From DATJPW01 sp963752855 (GTDB lineage: Bacteria > Desulfobacterota > Desulfomonilia > Desulfomonilales > Desulfomonilaceae), in contig CAVVZX010000052.1 of the NCBI GenBank assembly GCA_963752855.1, forward strand, positions 62,001-126,000: DNA of 64,000 nucleotides. The letters run 5' to 3'. Numbering within the stretch: the first letter of the stretch is position 1; each line of letters starts with the position of its first letter. Under the pieces are notes generated by a model, which worked only from the letters and a program-made list of their open reading frames with translations, did not search any database and was not told the origin of the DNA. Shown here in pieces: positions 38,134-50,611 of the stretch. Both the position numbers and the translations under genes were made by a program.

Positions 38134-41100
38134 TTGGAAGATATATACTTCAGCTTTTTTGAGAAACCCAAAGATCCTCTGAACTTCAGCGCGGTAAAAA
38201 TCTCACTGGCCTCTCCTGAAAAGATCCGCTCTTGGTCACATGGAGAGGTTAAGAAACCCGAGACGATAAACTACCGGACTTTCAAGCCCGAGAGGGACGG
38301 GTTGTTTTGCGCCAAAATATTCGGACCTGTGAAGGACTACGAGTGCAACTGCGGCAAATACAAACGTATGAAGCACCGGGGCATAATATGTGAAAAATGC
38401 GGGGTCGAAGTAATTCAATCTAAAGTGCGCCGTGAACGTATGGGCCATATTGAATTGGCGACCCCGGTAGCGCACATATGGTTTTTGAAAAGCCTTCCCA
38501 GCAGGATTGGAACTTTGCTGGATCTCACTCTCAAAGAGGTGGAGCGCGTCCTCTATTTCGAGTCTTACCTCGTGGTCTCGCCGGGGGAAACCGATCTGGA
38601 GACGGGGACACTAGTCAACGAAGAGAAGTACCGACAAACTATTGACAAATATGGGTCCGGTTCTTTTGAAGCTCGTATGGGCGGCGAGGCTGTTCGAGAC
38701 ATGCTGGAGAAACTCGACCTCGTCTCCGAAAGCACTAGGCTGCGGGAAGAAATGAAGGATTCCGCGTCCGAGGCTAAACGCAAGAAATTGGCCAAGCGGC
38801 TCCGAGTTCTTGAATCGTTAAAAGGTATAGAACCTGAAGCGCTTGTAACCGAACTCGCTACGCTATATGAAACGGTGAATTCGGGAGAAATGGGACGCTT
38901 CCTGGAAGAATTGCTCCAGGTGGCACGCGAAATCCAGGTTAAATGGGAGGAAACCCATGACTGGGAAGTTCGCAAACAATTGGCTTTTGTTGAGATCAAT
39001 AATCTGATTGATCGTCTGGCCCGATCTCGCATGATATCTCCCGAGGAATTGGGCAAGTTGCGACAGTGGCAGAATCCCGCCTGGATGATTCTTACTACTA
39101 TCCCGGTCATACCACCGGATTTAAGACCACTGGTTCCCCTCGACGGAGGTCGTTTCGCAACCTCAGATCTTAATGATCTCTATCGAAGAGTAATTAACCG
39201 AAACAACAGACTAAAACGACTCAAAGAGCTGAATGCGCCCGAAATCATTTTGCGCAATGAGAAAAGAATGTTGCAGGAGGCGGTTGACGTTCTTTTCGAC
39301 AACGGACGTCGGGGGCGTGTGATAACCGGCCCGAACAAGCGGCCGCTCAAATCACTGTCGGATATGCTCAAAGGCAAGCAGGGGCGATTCCGGCAGAATC
39401 TTCTCGGAAAACGAGTAGACTATTCGGGCCGCTCGGTGATCGTCGTGGGACCGGACCTTCGTCTGCACCAGTGCGGACTTCCCAAGAGAATGGCCCTGGA
39501 ACTGTTCAAGCCTTTCATCTACAACAAGCTGGAAGAGCGAGGGTATGTCACCACGATCAAGAGCGCCAAAAAGCTCGTCGAAAAAGAAACACCCGAAGTA
39601 TGGGATATTCTTGAAGACGTCGTAAAGGAATATCCTGTGCTTCTGAACCGTGCGCCTACTCTTCACCGATTGGGGATACAAGCCTTTGAGCCGGTTCTTA
39701 TCGAAGGAAAAGCCATTCAGCTCCATCCATTAGTGTGCACGGCGTTTAACGCGGATTTCGACGGTGACCAGATGGCGGTCCACATGCCCTTGTCCATCGA
39801 GGCGCAGGTGGAAGCACACGTTCTGATGATGAGCACCAACAACATCCTTTCTCCTGCGCATGGAAAGCCAATCATAGTTCCAACTCAGGATATTGTGCTG
39901 GGCCTCTATTATTTGACCAGAGAGTCAGTGGACCCGAAGAATCTCGAGGCGCGAACCGAGGATTTTTGCCGATGCTTCGGAAGCCCGCGTGGCCTATGAC
40001 GCCGGGGTTGTGGATTTACATGAAAAAATCATCATGCGCGATGAGGTCGGAGACAAAATCCAGACCACTGTAGGCAGAGTCATTCTGCGAGAAGTTGTTC
40101 CGGACGAGATTCCGTTCAGCGTAATCAACAAAGTAATGAAGAAGAAGGAACTGGCCAATCTAATAGATGAAGCTTACAGGCGATGTGGTGAGAAGAAGAC
40201 CGTAATTTTAGCCGACCGTCTCAAAGATCTGGGATATTACTATGCAACCAAGGCCGGAATCTCTATTTGCGTGGACGATATCATGATACCGGAATCCAAG
40301 CAGGAAATTATCGAAAAAGCCAGAGAAGAAGTCCTCGAAATTCAGAATCAATATAAGGAAGGACTCATCACGGACGGTGAGCGTTATAACAAAGTTATTG
40401 ATATCTGGGCGCGGGCCAATGAGGACATAGCGGAAAGGATGATGAACGGCCTCCGAACGATGACGGTAAAGTTGTCGGACGGAACGGAACGAAAGGTCGA
40501 GAGTTTCAATCCCATTTACATGATGGCGGACTCCGGGGCCCGTGGCAGCACACAGCAAATCCGCCAGCTCGCAGGCATGCGAGGTCTGATGGCCAAACCG
40601 ACCGGCGAAATTATTGAAACCCCTATTGAAGCGAACTTCAGAGAAGGTCTGACAGTGTTGCAGTATTTCATTTCGACTCACGGGGCTCGCAAGGGTCTGG
40701 CCGACACCGCTCTGAAAACGGCAAATTCAGGTTATCTCACCAGACGCCTAGTGGATGTGGCTCAGGATTGCATCATCAGAGAGCCTGATTGCGGGACCCT
40801 GGATGGAATCGAAATGGCGTCTCTTGAAGAGGGCGGAGAAATTATCGAGCACGTGGCGGACCGAGTTTTGGGACGGGTCGCTATGGAAGATATCGAGCAT
40901 CCGTTTACCGGTGAAATAATTGTCGCCGCAAACGAGGAGATCACCGAGGAGCACAGAGAAAAAATCCAGGATGCAGGCATTGACAGAGTCAAAATCCGCT
41001 CAGTGCTCTCGTGTCGAGCCAAAAGAGGTATTTGCGGACTTTGCTACGGCCGAGATCTTGCCCACGGTCGCATGGTGAATATAGGTGAGGCGGTGGGTAT

Positions 41101-43059
41101 AATAGCGGCCCAGTCGATCGGAGAGCCGGGAACGCAGCTGACGATGCGTACATTCCATATCGGTGGAACAGCTTCGTTGAAGCGCAACATCATTTCCGCA
41201 CGTAAGAGAGGCAAGGTCTCCTTCGAAAAGGAAAAGGATAAAGTCAAGGCGATTCTGGTCTGGGAAGAATTCCATCTGGACAACTCCGAAGTTTCCAAGT
41301 GGCTGGTCGAGGAGGGACAAACTCTAAGGGAGAATTCCTTCCTCAATGACGGTCCCAACCATGTCATGCAGGAAGCGGAAGGTATTGGTGGCAAGATTGA
41401 AATAGCTGCCGATCGTAAGACTTTTACAATCGTAGATGATGAAGGAATAAAGCACAAATTTGACAATCCCGCAGGTCATCGCTTCGTGGTCAAGCACGGT
41501 GACCGGGTGGCGGCCCACAGTTTCATTTTTGAAACCATTGATGGACCTTCTCGCATGACCGAAGCTGAAAAACGGGGTGGCATCTTTCAATTAAGGGCCG
41601 CCAGAGGTTCGACTTTGCGCTTCCGCCTCTACGAACGATATCCTGTCATGGATTATATGAATGTTAAAGTTCAGGAAGGTGACAGGATAGAGTCCGAAGG
41701 CCAGATCTTGCTAGAATGGTTAGGCTCCGGATCCTCTGAGCTTTTCTCCCGCAATGAGGGCACGAATTAAGTTCGTTGACCTGAAAACTGTGACCAATCG
41801 AGATGGCGAGTTGGTGGTCATGAATCGAAATGGAGCTATCTCGATCACCGATGACAAAGGTCGAGAGCGGGAACGTAATAAAGTGATTTATGGCGCTCGA
41901 CTGAGAGTCCGAAACGACGAAGTGGTGAATCGTGAAAACACTGCTAGCGGAATGGGATCCATATACCATTCCTATTATTACTGAAGTGTCCGGGCGGGTA
42001 AAATTCGGAGACGTCATCGAAGGACTTACCATGAGCGAACAGCTCGATGAGGTAACCGGTCTGTCTCGTAAGGTCATTGTCGAATACAAAGACAAAGACA
42101 CCGAACTCCGGCCCCGGGTCTCTATGAAAGACGAGCACGGAAAAACCATTAAGATCGGCGACTCGGAAGCGCGCTACCTGCTGCCCGTCGGCGCGAATAT
42201 CATGGTCAAAGAAGGGGAGGAAGTGCATGCAGGAGATGTTATAGCCAAAATTCCTCGTGAAACGACCAAAACCAAAGACATTACTGGAGGACTCCCGCGC
42301 GTGGCCGAACTTTTCGAGGCGCGCAAACCTAAAGAGTTTGCGATCATTTCTGAGATAGACGGTCTCGTAAGCTTCGGCAAAGATACTAAAGGGAAACGCA
42401 AAGTGGTTGTGACCCCGGAAGTGGGAGATCCGAAAGAATATCTTATTCCCAAAGGGAAACATATCTCCGTCCATTCGGGTGATTGGGTGCAAGCTGGGGA
42501 GCCCCTCATGGAAGGCTCGACAAATCCTCATGACCTTCTGGGTATCAAGGGGGAAAAGGAACTTGCGCGATACCTGGTCGACGAAGTGCAGGAGGTTTAT
42601 CGTCTTCAGGGCGTCAAAATCAACGACAAACACATTGAGGTGATTGTAAGGCAAATGCTTCGTCGGGTCCGGGTGAAAGAAGTCGGCGATACTGACTTTC
42701 TTGTAGGCGAACAAATAGATCGGGGCTTGTTCGAAGTAGAAAACATGAGGGTGCTTCAGGCCGGCGGGACTCCAGCAGTCGGTGAGCCCCTTCTGCTAGG
42801 TATCACCAAAGCGTCGCTATCAACGGATTCGTTTATAAGCGCCGCGAGTTTTCAGGAAACGACCAAAGTGCTTACAGAAGCCTCCATTTCGGGGAAAATA
42901 GATTTTCTCCGCGGACTGAAAGAAAATGTGATCATGGGGCGGCTTATACCGGCTGGCACTGGTTTGAGCCGTTACAAAAACCTCAGGCTGGACCACGCTG
43001 CCCTGGAAGAGGCAGCGGCTGCGATGCCCGTTGAAGAAAGAAAGGCTGCGGAAGGCTAA
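38134..43059 (+). CDS. rpoC: DNA-directed RNA polymerase subunit beta' with enlarged trigger-loop insertion (three frameshifts)
   Basis: About 1640 residues when joined, against 1407 in E. coli. TTG start 38134 after AAGGAGGG. Seen: zinc finger CNCGKYKRMKHRGIICEKCG, catalytic NADFDGDQMAVH, second zinc site CRAKRGICGLC, bridge/trigger GTQLTMRTFHIGGTAS, and ITGGLPRVAELFEARKPKE. Frame breaks: TTTTT at 39963-39967 (EDF/ADASEARV), AA at 41765-41766 (NEGT/IKFVDLKTV) and GAAAA at 41934-41937 (VVNR/KTLLAEWDPY), each one extra base. Between GGTAS (about residue 1014) and NEGTIKF (about 1207) lie about 192 residues absent from E. coli, with extra lipoyl-like hairpins such as VKVQEGDRIESEGQILLEW. See findings. 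Confidence 0.93.
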
Positions 43060-43290
43060 CGATTAAGCGCGCATTCAAAACGCGCTGCTTTAGCCGGACA
43101 ACCTTTTTCGCAGGAAATTTTGTCGCGGCGTTGTGTCGATACTGAGGCGTTCAGGTCTGAAGGGCCGGAGTGAAAATCTCCGGCCTTGATTTTCTTGTGA
43201 GGTTGACGGGGACAAGCGTTGACATTAGTCGTGTGACAATCTTTCCCCGTGCGCCGAAGAATTACTTTTGCGGTTTTTGGGAAAAAGCCC

Positions 43291-43319
43291 TTGACAAGAA
43301 AGCGGAAATTTGGTCAAAC
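43291..43319 (+). promoter_or_regulatory. Promoter of the str (rpsL-rpsG-fusA-tuf) operon
   Basis: TTGACA at 43291-43296, then a 17-base spacer and TCAAAC at 43314-43319, 31 bases before the rpsL start. The 290-base gap after rpoC (43060-43350) supports an independent start here. Nothing else is recognisable in the gap. Confidence 0.45.
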
Positions 43320-43350
43320 TACTGGGATATATATTCGGAGGTAACGGCGT

Positions 43351-43722
43351 ATGCCGACTATTAATCAACTGGTCAGAAAAGGTCGCGAAAGACCCAGGAA
43401 AAAAACGTCAGCGCCCGCTCTGACCAACTGTCCCCAGCGTCGAGGGGTTTGTGTGAGGGTCTATACCACCACCCCCAAAAAACCTAACTCCGCGCTGCGG
43501 AAGGTAGCTAGGGTGCGTCTTACGAACGGGTACGAAGTAACCTCCTATATCCCTGGTATCGGTCACAACCTACAGGAGCATTCGGTTGTCTTAATTAGAG
43601 GTGGGCGCGTTAAAGATTTGCCCGGTGTTCGTTACCATATTATTAGGGGCACCCAGGACGCCTTCGGCGTGCAGGACCGAAAGAAGGGAAGATCTAAGTA
43701 CGGGACGAAAAGACCGAAATAA
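43351..43722 (+). CDS. rpsL: 30S ribosomal protein S12
   Basis: 123 residues, MPTINQLVRKGRERP, KKPNSALRKVARVRLTNG (the streptomycin/accuracy loop, with Lys at the usual site in TPKKPNS), GHNLQEHSVVLIRGGRVKDLPGVRYH near the middle (core EHSVVLIRGGRVKDLPG). Decoding-centre protein. Strong RBS CGGAGGT. Confidence 0.97.
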   Translation: MPTINQLVRKGRERPRKKTSAPALTNCPQRRGVCVRVYTTTPKKPNSALRKVARVRLTNGYEVTSYIPGIGHNLQEHSVVLIRGGRVKDLPGVRYHIIRGTQDAFGVQDRKKGRSKYGTKRPK

Positions 43723-44029
43723 TCCTCGCCGCTCACGCCGTCCTGCTTGTTCCTGGGTGAGATAGCGTCGAATGATCAGCGGGAAGGCACTGTCCGGTTA
43801 TCGCATATTGCAGTGTTCGGGGATGTAATGACTCCAACGGGGCCGGGGGATCCGTCACCCATGACGGGGTAGGTTCAGAAGGAAAATCGATTCCTGAGTC
43901 AAAGAGCGGACCAAATGGTCTGCGTGGCCTTCTGATACATACCAAGCCGGAAACCTGGCGGAGCAGCTTGTTCTGGAGAGGTCAGTCATCAAACCGGGAG
44001 CATTGCCCGGCTGACGGGAGCATTAAATT
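43723..44029 (+). other. 307-base S12-S7 spacer with possible RNA structure
   Basis: No gene recognised. Short complementary blocks are visible, for example GGACCAAATGGTC and CCGGGAGCATTGCCCGG (about 43998-44014) just before the rpsG ribosome site. In E. coli the rpsL-rpsG spacer binds S7 to repress translation; a similar role is possible but not shown. Confidence 0.35.
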
Positions 44030-44500
44030 ATGCCGAGAAAAGGAAGAGTCGCCAAACGGGACATACTGTCGGATCCCAAATATCATAGTAAGCTGGTTGC
44101 TAAATTCGTAAACAGCATTATGTGGGAAGGCAAGAAATCTGTCGCGGAACACACTCTATACGGCGCTTTGGATATCATGGCCAAGAGGACCAGCGAGGAT
44201 CCGTTGAGACTCTTTGAAAAAGCCGTGGAGAACGTCAAGCCTGTTTTGGAAGTCCGTTCGCGACGTGTCGGTGGTAGCACTTATCAGGTGCCTGTGGAAA
44301 TTCGACCCGAGAGGCGGCAATCGTTGGCTATTAGATGGCTGATACAATATGCGCGCTCCCGTGGGGAAAAAAGTATGCAGGAAAAACTCGCGGGTGAGTT
44401 CATGGACGCCGCTTCGAGCAAGGGCAGCGCAATCAAAAAGAAAGAGGATACCCACAAAATGGCCGAAGCCAACAAAGCATTCGCTCATTACAGGTGGTAG
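44030..44500 (+). CDS. rpsG: 30S ribosomal protein S7
   Basis: 156 residues, MPRKGRVAKRDILSDPKYHS, NVKPVLEVRSRRVGGSTYQVPVE (core VRSRRVGGSTYQVPVE) and the C-terminal KKEDTHKMAEANKAFAHYRW. Nucleates the 30S head and is often the str-operon repressor. ATG 44030 after GGGAGC. Confidence 0.96.
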   Translation: MPRKGRVAKRDILSDPKYHSKLVAKFVNSIMWEGKKSVAEHTLYGALDIMAKRTSEDPLRLFEKAVENVKPVLEVRSRRVGGSTYQVPVEIRPERRQSLAIRWLIQYARSRGEKSMQEKLAGEFMDAASSKGSAIKKKEDTHKMAEANKAFAHYRW

Positions 44501-44524
44501 AGGATTACTGAGAGATTATTTTCA

Positions 44525-46604
44525 ATGAAAGGAGATTCCTTAGCAAGTACCCGCAATATTGGGATTATGGCGCATATCGACGCGGGGAAAACCACGACCA
44601 CCGAACGTATCCTTTTTTATTCGGGAGTCTCCCATCGTATAGGGGAAGTTCATGAAGGCACCGCCATCATGGACTGGATGGAACAAGAACAGGAACGCGG
44701 AATTACCATCACGTCGGCGGCTACGGCATGCCGGTGGAGGAAACATAAAATAAATATAATCGACACACCCGGCCATGTGGATTTCACTATCGAGGTTGAA
44801 AGATCCCTGCGGGTGCTCGATGGAGCGGTTGCGGTTTTTTGCGCTGTAGGAGGAGTGGAGCCGCAATCCGAAACAGTTTGGAAACAGGCGGATCGGTATC
44901 AGATACCCAGGATAGCTTTTGTAAACAAAATGGATCGCTTAGGCGCAGACTACGCCAGAGTCATTGATATGATGAAAAAGAGACTTCAGACTAATCCTAT
45001 TCTCCTTCAACTTCCGCTCGGGGTGGAGGACCAGTTCCGTGGAGTTATAGACTTGATCTCGATGAAATTGATTATCTTTGACGAAGATTCCATGGGCACG
45101 AAATTTGAAATTTCCGAAATCCCAGGCGATGTAAGAGATGAAGCGTTTGACGCCAGGCAACGGCTACTCGAGTCTGTCTGCGAACTGGATGACGAGCTCC
45201 TGGAAAGATATCTCGAAGGAGATACTGATATACCCGCTGATCTAATCTATGAGACCATACGCAAAGGAACGATTGATCTGAAAATAACCCCCGTGCTTGT
45301 GGGATCCGCGTTCAAGAACAAAGGAATACAGCAGCTTCTTGATGCGGTTGTCGAGTTCCTGCCATCCCCGCTTGATGTTCCGCCGATAGAAGGCAAGGAC
45401 GAGAAGGGCCGCTCAGTTCATAGAGAAGTAGATGGTCCGTTGGCGGCCCTGGCGTTCAAAGTGATGAACGATCCGTATACCGGCACGCTGACGTTCTTGA
45501 GGGTCTATTCCGGTAAATTGACCTCAGGATCCGCAGTTTACAATGTTAATGCCGGAAAGAAAGAGCGGATCGGACGCCTTGTGAAAATGCACTCGAATCA
45601 GAGAGAGGACGTTAAAGAGGCTTTTGCGGGTGATATAATTGCCGCTGTAGGACTAAAACACACGAAAACCGGAGATACGTTGGCGGACGAGGATCATCCG
45701 GTGCTACTGGAGTCAATGGAATTTCCGGACCCGGTTATCTCTGTGGCCTTGGAATCCAAATCTCGGGATGACGTGGACAAGCTTTCGGGCGCGTTGGCCA
45801 GACTGTTGCGAGAAGATCCCTCGTTGAAGGTGCGTGTAGATCACGAAACAGGCCAGACTATTCTCTCCGGAATGGGTGAGCTTCATCTTGAGATAATCGT
45901 GGACAGGCTTCTGAGAGAATTTCAAGTGGACGCCAGGGTAGGAACACCTGAAGTCGCTTATCGTGAAACCATTACCAAGCCTGTCAAGCAACACTATCGG
46001 CACGTTAAGCAGACCGGCGGTAAGGGGCAATTCGCCGAAGTGGTCATCGAGGTGGAACCGACCACTGGTGGACAAGGATTGGAATTTGTGGATAAAATTA
46101 CGGGAGGCGCAATTCCCAAGGAATATATCCATCCAGTGCGTGACGGAATGCGCACCGCTATGGAATCCGGAATCCTGGCCGGCTATCCGCTGGTAGACAT
46201 CAAGGTAACCTTGATTGATGGAAAATTTCACGAAGTCGATTCTTCGGAAATGGCATTCCGGACGGCCGGATACATGGCCTTAAAGGAAGCATGTCGGAAG
46301 GGTGCGGCAATTTTGCTCGAGCCGATTATGGACGTCGAGGTAGTAGCTCCGGACGACTTCTTGGGAGACGTGCTGGGGGATCTTACGGCTCGCCGGGGCA
46401 AAATACTCGGGATGGAGAGCCGATCCGGTATTCAAACTGTAGGTGTTCGGGTGCCGCTGGCACGCATGTTCGGTTACGCCACGGACCTCAGAAGCCTTAC
46501 ACAAGGCCGCGCCACATTTACCATGCAATTTTCTCATTATGAACCGGCGCCCCAATCAGTGACGGAAAAAGTGGTGTCCGAGTCTAAGAAATCTGGAGGA
46601 GCCC

Positions 46605-46624
<20 letters not shown>
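44525..46624 (+). CDS. fusA: Elongation factor G
   Basis: 699 residues, all five domains. NIGIMAHIDAGKTTTTERIL, DTPGHVDF, NKMDRLGADY and the switch region EQERGITITSAAT are intact; the C-terminal domain has GYPLVDIKVTLIDGKFHEVDS (core YPLVDIKVTLIDG) and YATDLRSLTQGRATFTM. Translocase GTPase. Its last nine codons (GGAHGQGEV) lie inside the tuf ribosome site and first codons, so fusA overlaps tuf by 20 bases in another frame. Confidence 0.96.
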
Positions 46625-47798
<1,174 letters not shown>

Positions 47799-47838
47799 CC
47801 AACTACAAAACTAAGCCGCATTGATTCGAGGTTCTGGA

Positions 47839-48153
47839 ATGGAGACACAGGCGCTTAAAATTAGAATTCGATTGAAGGCTTACGATCATAAGCTTCTAGA
47901 TCAATCCGCGGCTGAGATAGTCGACACAGCTTGGCGAACCGGAGCGAAGGTTGCCGGCCCTATACCGTTACCGACAAGGATTCATAAGTATACGGTTAAC
48001 CGTTCTCCGCATATCGACAAGAAATCTCGCGAGCAATTCGAAATACGAGTGCATAAGCGACTCGTAGACATTCTGGAGCCAACTCAACAAACGTTGGATG
48101 CCTTGATGAAACTGGACTTGTCTCCTGGAGTGGACGTCGAGATAAAGGCCTAG
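47839..48153 (+). CDS. rpsJ: 30S ribosomal protein S10
   Basis: 104 residues from ATG 47839 (METQALKIRIRLKAYDHKLLD); the frame extends six codons further up without need. IPLPTRIHKYTVNRSPHIDKKSREQFEIR contains the conserved core YTVNRSPHIDKKSREQFE. It opens the S10 block 40 bases after tuf; also known as NusE, a partner of NusG in antitermination. Confidence 0.95.
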   Translation: METQALKIRIRLKAYDHKLLDQSAAEIVDTAWRTGAKVAGPIPLPTRIHKYTVNRSPHIDKKSREQFEIRVHKRLVDILEPTQQTLDALMKLDLSPGVDVEIKA

Positions 48154-48172
48154 CCGCAATGGGGAGCTGGAC

Positions 48173-48778
48173 ATGATCAATGGAATGATTGGAAAGAAAC
48201 TAGGCATGGGCCAGACGTTTGACGATTCCGGCCGCGCGATCGGCGTTACGGTCGTGGAAGTGGGACCCTGCTTTGTGGTCCGGAAAAAAGGCGAAGCGAC
48301 AGTTCAGGTCGGATATGGCCCGACCAAAGAAAGTAGAGTTTCTAAGCCGCTAATGGGGCAATTCAAAAAGGCTGGTCTAACTCCTTTCCAGATTCTTAGA
48401 GATTTCCAAGTCGAAGAGCCGGGGTCGCTGGAAGTGGGCCAGGAGATCAGGGCGGATATATTCAATCCGGGAGAGAAAGTCAAAGTCATCGGGACCAGCA
48501 AAGGCAAAGGATTTGCCGGCGTTATGAAGAGATGGAATTTCGGCGGCGGCAAGGATACGCACGGTTCCAGATCTCACAGAATTCCGGGCTCGGTCGGGCA
48601 GTGCGCATGGCCTAGTAGGGTTTTCAAAGGCAAAAAGCTGCCGGGAAGATTGGGCGGAGTAAGAGTTACGGCTCCTCGGGTAGAGGTGATTGAAGTACGC
48701 TCTGATGAGAACGTGATTCTCCTCAAGGGGCCAATTCCGGGCTCCCGTGGTGGCATTGTCTTTATAAGGAAAAGCTGA
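48173..48778 (+). CDS. rplC: 50S ribosomal protein L3
   Basis: 201 residues, MINGMIGKKLGMGQTFDDSG start and GTSKGKGFAGVMKRWNFGGG with SRSHRIPGSVGQ, the loop reaching the peptidyl transferase centre. Its TGATG end overlaps the rplD start. Confidence 0.96.
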   Translation: MINGMIGKKLGMGQTFDDSGRAIGVTVVEVGPCFVVRKKGEATVQVGYGPTKESRVSKPLMGQFKKAGLTPFQILRDFQVEEPGSLEVGQEIRADIFNPGEKVKVIGTSKGKGFAGVMKRWNFGGGKDTHGSRSHRIPGSVGQCAWPSRVFKGKKLPGRLGGVRVTAPRVEVIEVRSDENVILLKGPIPGSRGGIVFIRKS

Positions 48779-49404
48779 TGGCGTTGATAGATGTAGTCAA
48801 TCAAAAAGGCGAAAAGGTCGACTCCATAGAGCTGGATGAAAAGATTTTCAACTCGGAAATCCGCGAAAATCTGGTTCAAAATGTGGTGGTGTGGCAATTG
48901 GCCAAGCGACGCGCCGGAACGGCCTCTACCAAGACCAGAAGTGAAGTGCGAGGCGGCGGAAAGAAACCGTGGCGTCAAAAAGGCACAGGCCGCGCCCGGG
49001 CGGGAACGAATAGATCTCCAATATGGACGGGCGGTGGAACAATTTTTGGGCCCAAGCCTCGTTCATACGGTTTTTCGCTGAACAAGAAAGCAAGAAAATC
49101 GGCTATGAGGTCTGTCTTGAGCGCCAAACTCAAGGATAATCAACTAACCGTAGTGGACAAGATCGAACTTGAGTCTCCGAAAACCAAGCTGTTTCTTGAA
49201 ACCGTTAAAGCCCTCGGGCTGGAAAATGAAAAGACACTTTTTGTGATTCCTGAAAAAGATGAAGCTCTGCATAGATCTTCAAGAAACTTGTATCGTGTGC
49301 TTGTTCTTCCTACTGCGGGCATGAATGTTTACGATCTTCTGCGCTTCGAGCATCTGGTTCTGCTCCAGGCGGCCATACCGACAATTAACGAGAGGTTGGG
49401 CTGA
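48778..49404 (+). CDS. rplD: 50S ribosomal protein L4
   Basis: 208 residues, with the exit-tunnel loop KTRSEVRGGGKKPWRQKGTG followed by RARAGTNRSPIWTGGGTIFGP. In many bacteria L4 represses the S10 operon. Stop overlaps rplW start (TGATG). Confidence 0.96.
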   Translation: MALIDVVNQKGEKVDSIELDEKIFNSEIRENLVQNVVVWQLAKRRAGTASTKTRSEVRGGGKKPWRQKGTGRARAGTNRSPIWTGGGTIFGPKPRSYGFSLNKKARKSAMRSVLSAKLKDNQLTVVDKIELESPKTKLFLETVKALGLENEKTLFVIPEKDEALHRSSRNLYRVLVLPTAGMNVYDLLRFEHLVLLQAAIPTINERLG

Positions 49405-49694
49405 TGTTGGAAGAATACCAAATACTCCGGCGACCGATAATCACGGAAAAGAGCTCGACTCTCAAAGATGAGAACAATCAGATAATTTTCGAGGTCGGTT
49501 GCGAAGCGAACAAATCAGAGATCGCCAAGGCCGTCGAGAAGCTTTTCAAAGTTACGGTGCTCTCGGTGAGGACCCAAAACCGTGCCGGGAAACGTAAAAG
49601 GCTTGGCCGCCACGAAGGCCGTCGTAAAGATTGGAAGAGGGCGATCGTCACTCTGAAGGAAGGCGACCGAGTAGATTTCTTCGAGGGAGTTTAG
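49404..49694 (+). CDS. rplW: 50S ribosomal protein L23
   Basis: 96 residues, ILRRPIITEKSSTLKDENN, FEVGCEANKSEIAKAVEKLF and VLSVRTQNRAGKRKRLG. Tunnel-exit protein that docks trigger factor and SRP. Confidence 0.95.
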   Translation: MLEEYQILRRPIITEKSSTLKDENNQIIFEVGCEANKSEIAKAVEKLFKVTVLSVRTQNRAGKRKRLGRHEGRRKDWKRAIVTLKEGDRVDFFEGV

Positions 49695-49781
49695 TAACGG
49701 GCCCGTCGACGCTGACTTGTTAGTCGCAAAGATAAGGAACGGCGGACCTTCTGACTGAGAGTATCTCCGAGGTTTAGATTT

Positions 49782-50606
49782 ATGGGTATCAAAAAATACA
49801 AGCCCACTTCACCGGGAATGAGGTTCAGAACCGGTTTTACTTTCGAAGAGATAAGCGCCGACGAACCTCTCAAATCCCTTGTCTCGGGCATGCGCAAGAG
49901 TGGAGGCCGCAATAACCACGGTCGCATAACTCTGCGTCACAGAGGTGGCGGACATAAAAGAAGATTCAGATTGGTAGATTTTCGAAGAGATAATGCCGAT
50001 GTGCCCGGCAAGGTCGCGAGTATCGAGTACGATCCAAACCGCGGCGCGCGGCTGGCGTTGATTAATTTTGCCGATGGAGACAAGCGGTACATTCTTCAGC
50101 CTCTTGGGTTGAAGGTTGGGGACATGGTTGTTTCAGGCGATAAAGTGGATATTAAACCTGGCAACTGCATGCCACTGAAAAGTATTCCGCTTGGGACAAT
50201 GGTTCATAACGTCGAGATGAAGATCGGCAAAGGTGGTCAGATGATCCGTGCCGCGGGCGCGTACGGTCAAGTGATGGCAAAAGAGAAAGGCTATGCGCAA
50301 ATTAAACTCCCGTCGGGAGAGGTGCGCATGGTTCTGGACCGTTGCCGCGCCACGGTGGGTCAGTTGAGCAATCCGGACCACGAAAAGATTTCTCTGGGAA
50401 AGGCCGGCAGGAGAAGGCATTTGGGCTTACGACCCAAAGTGCGCGGGGTGGCTATGAACCCTGTAGATCATCCGCATGGAGGCGGCGAAGGAAAAACGTC
50501 CGGTGGACGTAATCCGGTTACTCCATGGGGCGTGCCGACCAAAGGTTATAAGACTAGAGAGCGGAGAAAAGCTTCCGACAAACTAATCGTTAAACGTAGA
50601 AAGTGA
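49782..50606 (+). CDS. rplB: 50S ribosomal protein L2
   Basis: 274 residues, GIKKYKPTSPGMRF, GRNNHGRITLRHRGGGHKRR (core) and the C-terminal VDHPHGGGEGKTSGGRNPVT with the conserved His of the peptidyl transferase region. Complete. Confidence 0.97.
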   Translation: MGIKKYKPTSPGMRFRTGFTFEEISADEPLKSLVSGMRKSGGRNNHGRITLRHRGGGHKRRFRLVDFRRDNADVPGKVASIEYDPNRGARLALINFADGDKRYILQPLGLKVGDMVVSGDKVDIKPGNCMPLKSIPLGTMVHNVEMKIGKGGQMIRAAGAYGQVMAKEKGYAQIKLPSGEVRMVLDRCRATVGQLSNPDHEKISLGKAGRRRHLGLRPKVRGVAMNPVDHPHGGGEGKTSGGRNPVTPWGVPTKGYKTRERRKASDKLIVKRRK

Positions 50607-50611
50607 ATGCC

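Noticed and set aside
33751..43059. Genuinely split rpoB and rpoC subunits
   Set aside because: Pieces overlap out of frame with no ribosome sites or new starts, and each joins perfectly after removal of one base in a run. Natural splits have clean gene boundaries.
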